Source: Phaeotremella fagi (taxonomy: Eukaryota; Basidiomycota; Tremellomycetes; Tremellales; Phaeotremellaceae). From it: a stretch of DNA of 64,000 nt. The DNA lies in assembly GCA_001599715.1 (NCBI GenBank), contig BCHU01000004.1:1116001-1180000 (forward strand). Direction: 5' to 3'. The position numbers were made by a program, and so were the translations under genes. Of this stretch, positions 12,373-24,195 are shown in pieces (position 1 is the stretch's first letter; each line of letters starts with the position of its first letter). The notes beneath the pieces were generated by a model. It ran no database searches. It was not told the origin of the DNA and worked only from the letters and a program-made list of their open reading frames with translations.

Positions 12373-15300
12373 CTAATTACTGTGTTGGAGTGAAATTCTT
12401 TCAGCGAAACTACCGTTACCAACGAAGACAGTTTCCTTTCTCTGCGAAACCTGAGCTTCAGCACTGATAGATCCCCATCCACCACCACCAGGCGTATTAA
12501 TGACAACCCTATCACCAGTTTTCATTGGTACACTATTCTTACCACCCATGTTAACGACTCTTTCATTTCCATGATCGTCCTTTGAAACCCATAAATTCAA
12601 ACCTAGACTTGCAGCTTCACCGCCAGCCATTCCATAAGGTTTGTAGACCCTTCTCTCAGAAAGGATGGAACATTGGACTGGTCTCCTGAACTCCAATTCT
12701 CTGATTACACCATCTCCACCACGATGTTGACCTGCTCCACCGGAGTTCGGGCGCAGAGTGAATCGACGAAGGATGACTGGATATCTACGTTCCATGATCT
12801 CTGGATCGGTGATTCGTGTGTTGGTCATATGACTGCAGTGATTAGTATAGGGGTAAGATGTTTGGACTTACGTTTGAGTTCCACTCGTGCCTACCCATGT
12901 TGGTCCTGCACCAGAACCACCTGCTATGGTTTCGTAGAAACCGAATGATTTGTCTCCATCGTCATATCCAAATGTCAGGTTTGCCATACATCCGTTCGAA
13001 GCTGCACAAGCTTCAAAGGCTTTTAACACGACGTCGGTAACTCTTTGTGAAGTCAAGACGTTTCCACCGCATCTGCATGATTGTCAGTCGAGTCTATGTA
13101 TGATTCAATCAACTTACACAGCAGCATCCATGCTTGGTTTCAAAAGACATCCATCTGGAATGATGATTTTAACAGGAGCCAAACAACCTTGATTCAAAGG
13201 AATATCTGAACCTAACAAACATCTCAATGAATAAATGACAGCGGAGTTACAGATCGCAGGAGGTGCGTTCCAATTTCCATACACCTCTGGACCAGTTCCA
13301 GTGAAGTCTAGAACAGCATCACCGGTCTCTGGGTTGATATCGATTCGAAGAGTAATAGGAGTTCCGTCATCCATGTATTCAGTCGCTGTTAATGGTTTCC
13401 CGGCGTGTTTTCTTGCGAAATCTTTCAAGAGTTCACGGACGGCTGCTGCTGCTGTATCTTGAATAGCGTGCATGTAAAGTTGAACCACTTGGAGTGTGTA
13501 TTTCGCAACCATACCTTGGACCAGGGCGATACCCTTGTTACTGTGATGCGGTTAGAAAAGAGGATTGTGAAGACGAATCAACTTACGTGGCAGCGATTTG
13601 AGCGTGAACGTCAGATATGTTGTCAGATAGAGTTCTAGTTCCGAACGAATGTTTGGCAGGTTCGTCGACCAACAGATTGATGAGTCCAGCTTCGTTGTAT
13701 ACACCAGCATCGACAACCTTGAAGGTGATGATAGATGCACCTTCATCGAAGATAGTCTTTGATTGTGGCGGCATGGATCCAGGTGAGATACCACCAACAT
13801 CAGCATGATGACCTCGAGAGGCGGTATCTAAAGTCAGCCCTGCTCAGATTCATGCACTTACAGAAGATAATGGTCTTTCCATCGGTATCGAACACTGGAG
13901 TAACGACAGTGAAATCAGGTAGATGAACACCCCCGGCTATAGGATGATTTGACAAAAGAACGTCTCCAGGAACCAAACGACCTTTCCAATAATCAGCTTG
14001 CCATTTGACTGCGAACTGCATCGAACCCAACATAGCAGGTACATGAGGTGCGTTGGCGACCAATCTACCCTCAGGATCGAAAAGTGCACAAGAGAAATCC
14101 AAACGTTCTTTGATATTCACAGAGATGGCTGTCTTTTGAAGAACTCGACCCATTTGATCGGCGACTGCCATGAATCTATGACCGAAAACGGATAATTGAA
14201 CTGGATCGACTTCGAGAGTTTTCTTGGTTTCTAGTTCGTCTTTGGAGGTGATGTCAAGAATGACGTGGTCGGAAGTGATTGTTGCACGAGCTGTAGGGAT
14301 GACACAGATTGTTTGAGTGGCGTCGATGATCATTGCTGGACCTGAGAGGGTGGTTCCGCTGGGTAGATCGGACAATTTGTAGACATTGGCGTCGACCCAA
14401 CCTGTTGAAGCGAAACATACTGGAGTGGTCTCGATTGCTTTCGCTGGAAGACCTTTGGCGATGGCAATGTCGATTTGTTTCGATAGTGGTTCCGTACCTT
14501 CATCAGGGGTAGCATTGGCAACTACCCGGACACGAAGATCGTCAACTTGAACCGCACGATTAGCGAGTGAGAACCCAAACTCTTGGTGATGTTGAGCTTT
14601 GAACGAAGCGGACCAATCCCCATCTGCAGGTTCTGAAATCATAAGCGTGGCATCAGCACCATGATACCTCATATTTAGGTATTTGATGGTTGCCAAATCG
14701 CTTTGATCGAAACCTTGAGCAATTAGGTTTTCTTCAGATTGACGTTGAAGTGCGGCAAGACGTGGTCGGATGGCATTGATATCTTCAGTTGTACCAGAGA
14801 ACGATTCTTGTGATTCATCAACTAGATCAGCTTTGGCGATACCGAAAGCTGAAAGAATGGCTGAAGATTTGTGAATCAAAATTCTTGAGATAGCAAGGGT
14901 GGCTGCAACATCACAAGCAGATTGACCACCAGCACCTCCGAAGACAGCAAGATTATGACTTGAAGTCTCATGTCCTCGAGCTTCACTGAGTGTTCTGATA
15001 GGATTGCACATGGCCTCAGTCGCAACGACAAGGAAACCAAGCGCGATTTGTTCGGGGGTTTTATCAGAATTCGTCTCTTCGTTAATCTTTTTAGTAAGAT
15101 CCGTGAATTTTTGACGAACAGTCTCGATATCCAATGGAAGATTTTCGTTGGGACCGAAGATTTTTGGGAAGTAGGCTGGTAAAAGTCGACCAAGGAAGAT
15201 ATTGGCGTCGGTTACAGTCAATGGACCTCCCTTTCGATAACATGCTGGACCAGGCGATGCTCCAGCTGATTCAGGACCGACACGCAATAGACCGTTTTCC

Positions 15301-16699
15301 CAGAAAAGGATCGAACCACCACCAGCTGCGACTGTTGAGATGTCGAGTTGTGGACTTTGGATGGTAACACCAGCTGTTGTCGTTTCCATGATATGAGCGA
15401 ATTGACCGTCAAAACGGGACACCTGCATGGTCAATATGGGTCAAACGAGTCAACTTACATCCGTTGAAGTTCCCCCCATATCAAAACCGATTACTGCCTT
15501 TCCGTCTGTCGAGTCGTAACATGTGCGTGCGTAGCCAACGACACCTCCAGCTGGTCCAGAGAGAATAGCTCTCAAGCCCGAGAAAGCGCCAGCGTCCACA
15601 ACTGATTGTGAGTAAAGATTCATTGCTTGAGAACTCACGACCACCGTCTGATTGCATGAATTGAAGCATACCAGGTCGTAAATTGGCGAAACTCTTTTGG
15701 AAACTATGACGGAAGTCAGCTTGCATCTCTGAGCATCAAGCTTACCCAGCAAGATAACGTTTGAGTTCGGGTGTGAGGTAAGCATCAGCAGTAGCTGAAT
15801 GAGCTCTTGGTACGATTCTGACCATTGGGGAGAGTTTGGATGATAAGGACACATGACTGAAGCCGATATCGAGAGCTAATTCACCAACGGTAACTTCGTG
15901 ATGAGGGAAAGTGTAGGAATGAAGGAAAGCGATAGCGAGGGAACGGAAGCCCTTCTCATAGAGTGCCTGTAGGTCTTTTCTAACGATTTCGAGTTCTGCC
16001 CAAAATCAGTCGACGCAATAATAGAATGTTTGAACCACTTACCTGGAGCTTTTGCGACTTGGATCTTTTCTCCACTTGCTCCAACTAGTACCTCAACATC
16101 CTCCAGCTCGTATTCTTCGGCCAAGAGAACACGTTCGTCGACCTCAAGGACTTCCTCGTAAAGCATTCCTGGTTTAGTAACAGTCAAATCGAAAAGATTA
16201 GGTCGGGATTGATTTCCAATTTTAAGTACATCTTTGTAGCCTTTCGTAGTGATGAATGCTGTTTTTTCACCTTTTCTTTCTAACAATGCGTTTGTGGCCT
16301 ATGTCTTGGGTCACTTTTGCAAAGATGGGTAGGTTGTTGCTACTTACAACAGTCGTTCCCATACGGATCACTTGGACACCAGATAAATCGAGGAGCTCTC
16401 CACGAGGTATCGTCTCTCCGTAACCTATCTCCAAGACTCGTCGGATAGCCTCAGTGGGAGCTGAATCGATTTAGCTGAGTACGAGAAATGTTGTCACTCA
16501 CCATCTGGATATGCTGGATCAACAGAAAGTACTTTGAGAATGATAGAGGGTTGATTTTTGAATGTTGCGTAAACATCACAGAAAGTTCCTCCTAAAATTA
16601 GAAAATGTTTAGTGATTGTGTCATTTCCGGAACAGAAACCTCACCTCGGTCAATTGCGATTTTGATTCCAGCATCTGCTCTTGGGTTACTGATTGTCAT
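12373..16699 (-). CDS. OXP1: 5-oxoprolinase (ATP-hydrolysing), fused HyuA/HyuB domains
   Basis: Cytosolic enzyme that opens 5-oxo-L-proline (pyroglutamate) to glutamate with ATP, in the glutathione (gamma-glutamyl) cycle. About 12 exons; the first is 16645-16699, starting [20 protein letters not shown]. The N-terminal hydantoinase-A/oxoprolinase ATPase half has [27 protein letters not shown] and [13 protein letters not shown]. The central part has [17 protein letters not shown] and [14 protein letters not shown]. The C-terminal HyuB half has [20 protein letters not shown] and a Gly-rich end with [10 protein letters not shown]. Total size near 1,270 aa matches yeast Oxp1. Divergently transcribed from the aldolase gene through a 736-bp spacer carrying several GATA boxes. 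Confidence 0.95.
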
Positions 16700-17435
16700 T
16701 ATGTGAATTAAGTGAGATTTATACAACAGGTCTAAGTTTTAGAAGATGATGAACGAGAAAAGAAGATGAGGGAGACTGAATTGCAGCTGCTCATAGCTTT
16801 TATCTGTAGTAACAGAGGTAATCGACATTGATTATCTCTCACTCCTCCCCTCCTCCTTGATGGTCAGAGCGATAACGGCATTTTGTTGATACCCGGATAT
16901 CTACAAGATAGCCATAGCATACTAGAATTTTCTCGCGTGTCTTTCTTTATTGATATGCATCGTGATATCTGATAGAAGTGTAGACGAGAATACTGATTCA
17001 GCTATTGCATTCATTGCATGTTGGCAAAGTGAAGATTGTATGCCCCATACCTCACATTGCAGACCAGTTTTGATGGTATCTGAAACGACACAATTTTGAT
17101 CGTACCTTTCCCTCCTGGTACAAGTGACAGTGCGATCCATCATGGTTGTCTGCATGCACTGATACTGAGTAGGCTACTCATCATTACTAGAACATCTCTA
17201 TCTCTTCACCACAATCTTACGCTTCTTCTCGGTGAGAGACGCTGATTGGCTGTCCTCTAAAACAACAGCTAAGCGGAGCTCTTTTGAGTTACCGTCGGTA
17301 ATCGGCGAGAACTGTGCCCATATCCACCTTTCCGGAATCCAAAACATCAGAATTTGACAATCAATAAAATCATCTTCCTTCCACTTTCATCTGCCAAAAC
17401 TCTTCTACATCACAGCTCAGAGACTATCACCAATC
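16700..17435. promoter_or_regulatory. Bidirectional promoter region (OXP1 / aldolase) with GATA boxes
   Basis: The spacer between two divergent start codons holds HGATAR-type motifs at 16800-16805 (minus), 16832-16837 (minus), 16870-16875, 16906-16911, 16970-16975 (plus) and 17198-17203 (minus). Fungal GATA factors (AreA/Gat1 family) use such sites for nitrogen-source control. About two would be expected by chance in this length, so the enrichment is modest; functional use is inference. Confidence 0.4.
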
Positions 17436-18500
17436 ATGACTACATCAAACGGCACCTCAACTTCTGCTCGATCCCCAGTTCCACCTTCAGGAATTTACAC
17501 CCCACTCGTTACATTCTTCAATCCAGACTCATCCCTCGACCTTGAATCCATCAAAGCGCATGCCCTAAGAATAGCGAAAGGTGGTGTCGTAGGTTTAGTC
17601 ATACAAGGATCAAACGGTGAAGCCGTCCATCTTGACAACAGCGAGCGATCAACGGTCATAAAGACAGTTCGATCAGTACTCAACGAAAATGGCTACCAAC
17701 ATCTTAAACTCATCGTTGGAACAGGTGCACCTTCCGAGATCGCTTCTGTCAAACTTTCAAAAGAGGCCAAAGAAGCTGGTGGTGATTTCGCCCTGGTTCT
17801 TCCACCAAGTTATTGGCCAGGTGCAATGTCAAAACCCGTTTTACTCAACTTTTTCAGAAACGTCGCAGATCAATCACCACTTCCTGTTTTAATTTACAAT
17901 TTCCCAATGGTAGCCAATGGTATCAATATTGATTCGGACACTATGCTTGAACTTGCTCAACACCCTAACATTGTTGGATGTAAATTAACATGTGGAGTGA
18001 GTGATCTTCTTGTTGGGTGTTGCCTGAACTAACGATTCGTAGAATCTTGGTAATCTCCATCGTATTTGTTCACATACAAAACCCGAAGAATTCTGTACAC
18101 TTTCTGGAAAAGCAGAATTCGCTCTTCACGGTTTAGTCGGTGGTGCATCAGGTTGTATTGCAGCTCTCGTAAATCTGTAAGCTCGCTATCATTAACACGT
18201 CATAATTCTTTGGACTGACGTAGATTTCTTATCTTTAGTGCACCAAAAGTTCACGTAGCTTTATATAACGCTTACAAAGCAGGAGATCTAAAAGCAGCCA
18301 AGAAGTATCAAGACATTCTTGCAGATGCTGATTTGGCTCAATCAAAGTTAGGTGTTGCAGGGTTGAAATTAGCTGTTTCAAAATACTTTGGTTATGGTTC
18401 TGGTTTGGCTAGAAGTCCTTTACCTAACGGGGATGATGGTAAAGTCTCAGCTCAAAGTGAACCTTTGGGTGTGTTGATTGATCTTGAGAAAAGTCTTTAG
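17436..18500 (+). CDS. DHDPS/NAL-family aldolase (4-hydroxy-2-oxoglutarate- or LGA1-like)
   Basis: Class I TIM-barrel aldolase, 318 aa in three exons (17436-17996, 18043-18176, 18239-18500). The N-terminus reads GIYTPLVTFFNPDSSLDLES. GSNGEAVHL replaces the bacterial GTTGE motif. The catalytic Tyr is in LIYNFP (near residue 153) and the Schiff-base Lys in GCKLTCG (near residue 183), so the active site looks intact. Eukaryotic relatives cleave 4-hydroxy-2-oxoglutarate (HOGA1) or 2-keto-3-deoxy-L-galactonate (fungal LGA1), giving pyruvate plus an aldehyde. Fungi make lysine by the aminoadipate route, so a lysine-pathway role is unlikely. It shares its promoter with 5-oxoprolinase. Confidence 0.85.
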
Positions 18501-19001
18501 ATGTAGAGATGTAGAGGCCGTCTATGTATGCATTTGTTTTATCACTCGTGCATTATTATAACAGAAAATAATTCTAACGATTTAATACTTTTAGAATGTC
18601 GTGTAGTCTGACGGTGATTGATGATTTGCAATTGACTAATCTCTTCTTTCTTTAGCTTACTTTTAGAACACATTTGTGATCTCTTCTGTCGTTCACAGTC
18701 TAATCCTTGTCAACAGTACTAGAACCTAAAATATAAAAAGGGCTGCTTGGAGGCCTGAACATCAATTCGAAAAACGATCCAATGTGGCGGTTGATCGTCC
18801 AAGAGCTATGCATCCATACTCAATTTACAACGACGAAGAACCAAAGTATAAACAACCAATTCAATCGAAGCAAAACAAAATCTCTACAAAACGACATCAT
18901 TCCCATAACTCTATAACCTCATCAACTACAATATTTTTCCCTCGTCTTTCCCCCTCTTAAATCCCAGTTTCTCAAACCTAACTATAAAACCACTTGAGCG
19001 T
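18501..19001. other. Convergent 3' region
   Basis: Facing 3' ends of the aldolase and the Dal5-like transporter. A/T-rich, no open frame of note, no repeat seen. Confidence 0.6.
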
Positions 19002-20944
19002 CTAAAGAATATATCTGAATCCAGGTTGTTGGAAATCGGTCAAATCGAGAGCAGCAGCGTTCTCAGGTTGAACGTTTCCAGCTGGATCATCACGTTGTTT
19101 TCTATCACGTCTCTTGTTCTCCCACATGTTGAGGACACGCATGGAGATGAGTAGAAGAAGAGAGATACCGTAGAAGATGGTGATGTAGGTTTTACCACTA
19201 TGAGAGGGTCAGAATGCGATACTTCCTCGAACATGATTTTGCTTACAGGGTATAATGAGGTGCGTCTGTCGAGCGGAATGTCTGTGGGCCTGGAAACAAG
19301 TCAGTTGTCTGATCTTAAACACTTTCTTCTGTACTCACCGATCCAGTTACCAGCAGCGTAAGCGATAATCTGTACACCTTGTACTGTAGCTTTCTTGGTA
19401 AATCCAACAGAGTTGTTTGAGATCAAAGTCATGACAAGACCCCATCCAGCACCAGCGGCACCAATGAGATAATAACCAAAGAGTAAAACAGCAGAGTTGG
19501 TTTGTGGAGCGAACAGCATGATGAGACCACCGGCGAAAGGTAAAGAGATAGCGATGAAAGCGAAGGAAGAACGATCGGCGAATCTATCAGATAAACCCAT
19601 GAGAGTGAATTTGGCGGCGATATCGATGATACCTTGAGGGAGATTGAGGAGAAGGGCAGTTCTTGAATCGATACCGAAGGATGAGATGATCAAAGAACCA
19701 AAAGCTGTTCACCAGTTAGCACGTAGATCCGTTTGATATGAGGTAGTACTCACTTCCGACACCACCATTGGGGATGTTCATGAACAAAGAGAAGAGGAAG
19801 TATTGCCATGTTCTTGGGTCTCTCATAGCCTCAAAGAATTGTTCCCATTTCCAAACGTAGTTTCCGATACCAGAGTTGTTAGCCTTGTTGACTCTGTCAA
19901 TGGCAATAGCCTTTTCACGTTCGTTGAGCCATCCAACTGAGAGTTGAGAATCAGGCATAGCATACATGTAGAAACATCCGGTAACAACGGTAACTGTCGG
20001 ATGTCAGATTTGTTGAATTCAGCTAAGTGAGAACACTCACGGAGACCAAAGATCAGGTAAAGGACTCTCCAGGAGGCGATGGCTGGGTTAACGAGACCAA
20101 CGAGACCGTACGCGATTGGGGAGATGATGATAGTGGCCATACCGTTAGCGGCAAGGAAGAATGAAAGTCTTTGGGCTTGTTCGAGCTTTTTGTACCATTG
20201 ACCGACAAGAAGGACGAAAGCTGGAGTGATGATAGCTTCGAAGCTGAACAAGAATGTGAGTGAAGGCAAGTGACAACTTGAAGTCAACACTTACAAACCA
20301 AGCAAAGCTCTGACAGTCATCAAGCCTGCCCAGCTGCTACATGCTGCGTGTAGAGTAAGAACAACACCCCAAATGATGATGTTGGCTGATGTGAGTTTAC
20401 CGATAGGTAATTTTTTGAGTAGGTAGGTCATTGGGAATTCGGCGACGAGGAAACCAGCGTAAAAGATTGATCCTAACCATGAATACTATGGATGATCAGC
20501 ATTGATCTCCATACGATGACTGTGACTTACTTGTTGAGTAGTTGAATCAATGTTAGCATCAGTCTTGATGCCCATTAGGGAAGCAAAGTTAAGAGTTTGC
20601 TGTCAAGTTGTTAGTCTTAGGTCTATGTGTAGAAGTAAAGGCATGTACCTTATCGGCGTATTGAAGACCATCTAGATGGAGGTAGAGTCAGTCAATGAAC
20701 TTGAGTGAGTGGAGGATGACGTACAAAGGAAGATGACCATAGGTATGATGTGCCAATCGATCTTTCTTCGAACGGCTCTTGACTCTTCCTCGGTGTATTC
20801 AATATCACCCAGGTGAGCCCTGGCACCAAGATCAACAACGCCTTCCTTACCACCTTCAGAATCAACAACATAAGATTGTGTCATCTCTTTGTCGTGTGCT
20901 TTCTGTTCGGTAGTGATATCAGGAGTTGAACTACGAGCGGACAT
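19002..20944 (-). CDS. MFS anion:cation symporter, Dal5 (allantoate permease) family
   Basis: Plasma-membrane transporter of small organic anions such as allantoate, nicotinate, pantothenate or dipeptides in characterised fungal relatives. Multi-exon minus-strand gene starting MSARSSTPDITTEQKAHDKE. Family hallmarks are the pre-TM1 segment RRKIDWHIIPMVIFLC, then LNFASLMGI, GSIFYAGFLVAEFPMTYLL and ALLGLFEA. The mid-loop WLNEREKAIAIDRV precedes the second half, with FGIDSRTALLLNLPQG and GYYLIGAAGAGWG. It ends in a charged tail, FQQPGFRYIL. Upstream, at least six GATA boxes lie within 21142-21581. It is convergent with the aldolase and divergent from the monooxygenase. The cargo is not readable from sequence. 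Confidence 0.9.
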
Positions 20945-21849
20945 CTTGTCGTAAAGAATAAACTAGTAGGGGGATTGAGGTAGTATAGTATTGAATTGAA
21001 TCAAAACCTTGTCTCAAATTTCGATTTGGGTAGTCACTGAGAAATGATTGAAACGACTTTTATCGAAGAAGGGGAGAATTGACGAGAGGAAATCACCTCT
21101 CAAGTGATCCCTTAAGTATGTTTTTGGAGTCGGTAATCATAAGATAAAGAATAGAATGCAAGATCGATATCAGCTGAGATAAGTTGAACGGTTGGAAAAA
21201 GTTTACCCAGTGTCGTAATCTCGTTACGTTTCTCCCTGAATCCTGATAACCGTTGATAGAACCGAGAGACACCCGTGTCATTGTTTAACCGTCTATTTCC
21301 CCCAAGCAAACAAGCGAATGCATTGGGCCTTGGCAGAAGGCAATGGCTACGAGCTGATTGTAGAATGGCTCCGTTTGCAGCAAGATTTAATGTTTGCGAT
21401 TGATGTCGATGGTGGATCAATGTCGATCAATCGGTGTGTTTCAGGTCGTGTACATGAAAATCCGATAGTATAAAGCTAATCACTGGCTGGGGCAACATCT
21501 TATGCAACTGTTCACAGATCGAGATCCCACACATGCAGCCAATCCTCATGGCTCAAGTGTTCAATGAGATAACGTAGATAAGGTATCGTAAGGGTGAGGA
21601 CGGGAATCATAGAAGCGAAATCAAGCACAAGCATAGCGTTGAAAACACGGAGTCCGCTTATTTCTACGGTAGAGTCGGAATGAGCCAGGTTAGAACGACC
21701 CATACCCGATGAATATCCATTAACCCAGAAAACAAATTCGATAATGATATGGATATAACACCAATCCCTATCTCAATCATTTCCAATCAACCATCTCTCA
21801 TCCATTCACAACACAAAAACACCAATCAAAGAAAACAATCAAAACAAAT
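20945..21849. promoter_or_regulatory. Divergent promoter region with GATA boxes
   Basis: About 905 bp between the Dal5-like gene (minus) and the monooxygenase (plus). HGATAR motifs were read at 21142-21147, 21177-21182, 21244-21249, 21254-21259, 21567-21572 and 21576-21581. This fits nitrogen-catabolite control, as for many Dal5 relatives; not proven. Short minus-strand frames here look like chance. Confidence 0.4.
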
Positions 21850-23907
21850 ATGACATCCTACATCTCATCACTGCTAGGTGGTAAAACCGCCACCAAAGAC
21901 AATTTACCACCCTCACCACCTTACACGCCAGCACCTTCCGTGAAAGAGACTGAATCGACATACAAAATATTCGAAGAACCTTATGGAGCAGGTAGGAAGA
22001 TTCGTGTGATCACTATTGGAGCTGGAGTATCTGGTCTCAATCTACAACATGAATTCGATACTACTTTACCTGGTGATTTGGTTGAACATGTTATCTACGA
22101 GAAGAATCCGAGTATCGGTGGAACTTGGTACGAGAATCGTTATCCCGGTTGTGCATGTGATATCCCTTCTGTTGTGAGTTGATGCATACACACTGAACAG
22201 ATTTTCTTCTGACACAACACAGAATTACGCCTTGACTTGGGCACCAAACACCGAATGGTCATCTTACTATTCAACTGCCCCCGAAATCCTAGCCTACTTC
22301 AAACAGGTAGCGGCGAAAAACAAATTAGACAGAAACGTTTATCTCAACCATTTACTCGTCGGTGCCTCTTGGGACGAATCTACCAAAAAGTGGAAGGTTA
22401 GATTACAGCGTAACGGCAATCCAGATGACATTGTTGAAGACGAGGGTGACGTTCTCGTTAACGCTACTGGTGTTTTAAACAAATGGAAGTGGCCTGAAAT
22501 CAAAGGAAGAGAGACTTTCAAAGGTGACATGCTTCATTCTGCCAATTACGATACTAGTGTTTCACTCAAGGGTAAACGGGTTGCTGTGATTGGAAGTGGT
22601 AGTTCAGGTGTTCAAATTATTCCAACAATTCTTCCAGGTAAGTAGGCGTTGTTTCTCGATACAATCGCTAACTCTCTGGTTTAGAGGTTAAATCCATCGT
22701 CACCTGTGTCAGATCAAAGACCTGGATAACAGCAGGTTTCGCTCAAAGATTCGCCGGTCCCAACGGAGCAAACTTCAAATATTCAGCTGAACAACGTGAA
22801 ATCCTAAGAAACGATCCTCAGAAATACAAGTTATACCGCAAAACCATCGAATCAGAGCTCAACTCACGATTCAGATTCATCTTGAACGGTTCAGACGAAC
22901 AAGCTGAAGCCAAGGCTTTCGCAGATATCGAGATGAGAAAGAAATTGGTGGCTAAACCTGAAATCGCTGATTTGATCGTACCGACAAGTTTCGCTGTTGG
23001 ATGTAGAAGACCGACTCCTGGTAACGGTTACCTTGAAGCTCTTTGTGATTCTAGAGTCACTGTTGTTGATGGTGGTATTAAAGAGATCACTGAGACTGGT
23101 TTGATCGATGATGCTGGAAATCATTTCGAGGTCGATACTATCATTTGTGCTACTGGTTTCGACGTTACGTGGAAACCTAGATATCCAATGGTTGGACGTA
23201 ACGGTAAAGATTTAGCTAAAGAATGGAGTAACGGTCCAGAAAACTATCTATCAATCACCGTACCAGAATTCCCCAATTATTTCAGTAAGTCCAATCTCCT
23301 CCTGTTACTTGACCATTATTAACAAATGTAATTAGCTTTCATGGGACCATTCGCACCATACGGTCATGGATCTGTCTTACCTTTGACAGAACATTTCGCC
23401 AGACATTTAAGACAGATCATTGAAAAAATGCTTTACGAACATGTTGTCACTTGGGAACCCAAATTGGAAGCCACGAGAGATTTCACTGAACATCGTAAAA
23501 CGTTCCTACCAAGAACTGCTTGGAGTCAAGATTGTAGAAGTTGGTTCAAACAGGGTATGCCTGAAGACGATATCATGATGTGGCCAGGTAGTAGATTGGT
23601 AAGTTGGATATCGATTGTCAAGTTAAATCTTATGCTGATAATATCCTCTTTTCAGCAATTCTTTGAAATCTTAGCTAAACCAAGGTTCGAAGATTACAAT
23701 CTAACCCATCTATCCCAGAATAGATTCAGCTACATGGCCAACGGATTCGCACAAAGAGAATTCGACGGTAGAGATTTGAGTTGGTATCTCGGTCTTTTGG
23801 AAGGTGGGAAAGACGCCCAAGGTCATAGTACAGATGAAGATATCAAGGAGTTCTTCGTTGAAGCTCCACCTCATCTTGTCGCTGTTGATACTCCTCCAGT
23901 TGCTTAG
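21850..23907 (+). CDS. Flavin monooxygenase, Baeyer-Villiger (BVMO) type
   Basis: FAD- and NADPH-dependent enzyme inserting oxygen into ketones or oxidising heteroatoms. Five exons (21850-22173, 22223-22637, 22685-23284, 23336-23598, 23656-23907) give 617 aa. The FAD Rossmann motif is ITIGAGVSGLNLQ, followed by IGGTWYENRYPGCACDIPS, diagnostic for BVMOs. The fingerprint FxGxxxHxxxW/Y-P/D is present in altered form as FKGDMLHSANYD. The NADPH Rossmann motif is VAVIGSGSSGVQIIP. The late ICATGFDV and FPNYFTFMGP motifs are also present. No signal peptide or membrane helix. The substrate is unknown; relatives act in secondary metabolism or xenobiotic breakdown. Confidence 0.9.
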
Positions 23908-24195
23908 ATTTAGATTCGAGACACGTCGTATGGTGAAATCTCTTTTGTAGATTGTGGATGATTCGTTTGCAGTATATCTTGTAGTATTATGAATCTGATT
24001 TGTTTGGATAAAATAAATTTCTGTGAAGAAGATCACTAATTCATGCAAAAAATCAATCAAATGACAAGATGAAGGCAGAAAAATGCAGATATAATCAAGA
24101 GATCAAAGTGAAAAAGACGTAAACTGATCGTGTGTGAAAAAAGGAGTTAAGAAAAGAAAAACGGGGAAAAAGTCCATGTCGTTTAGTTCGGTTGT

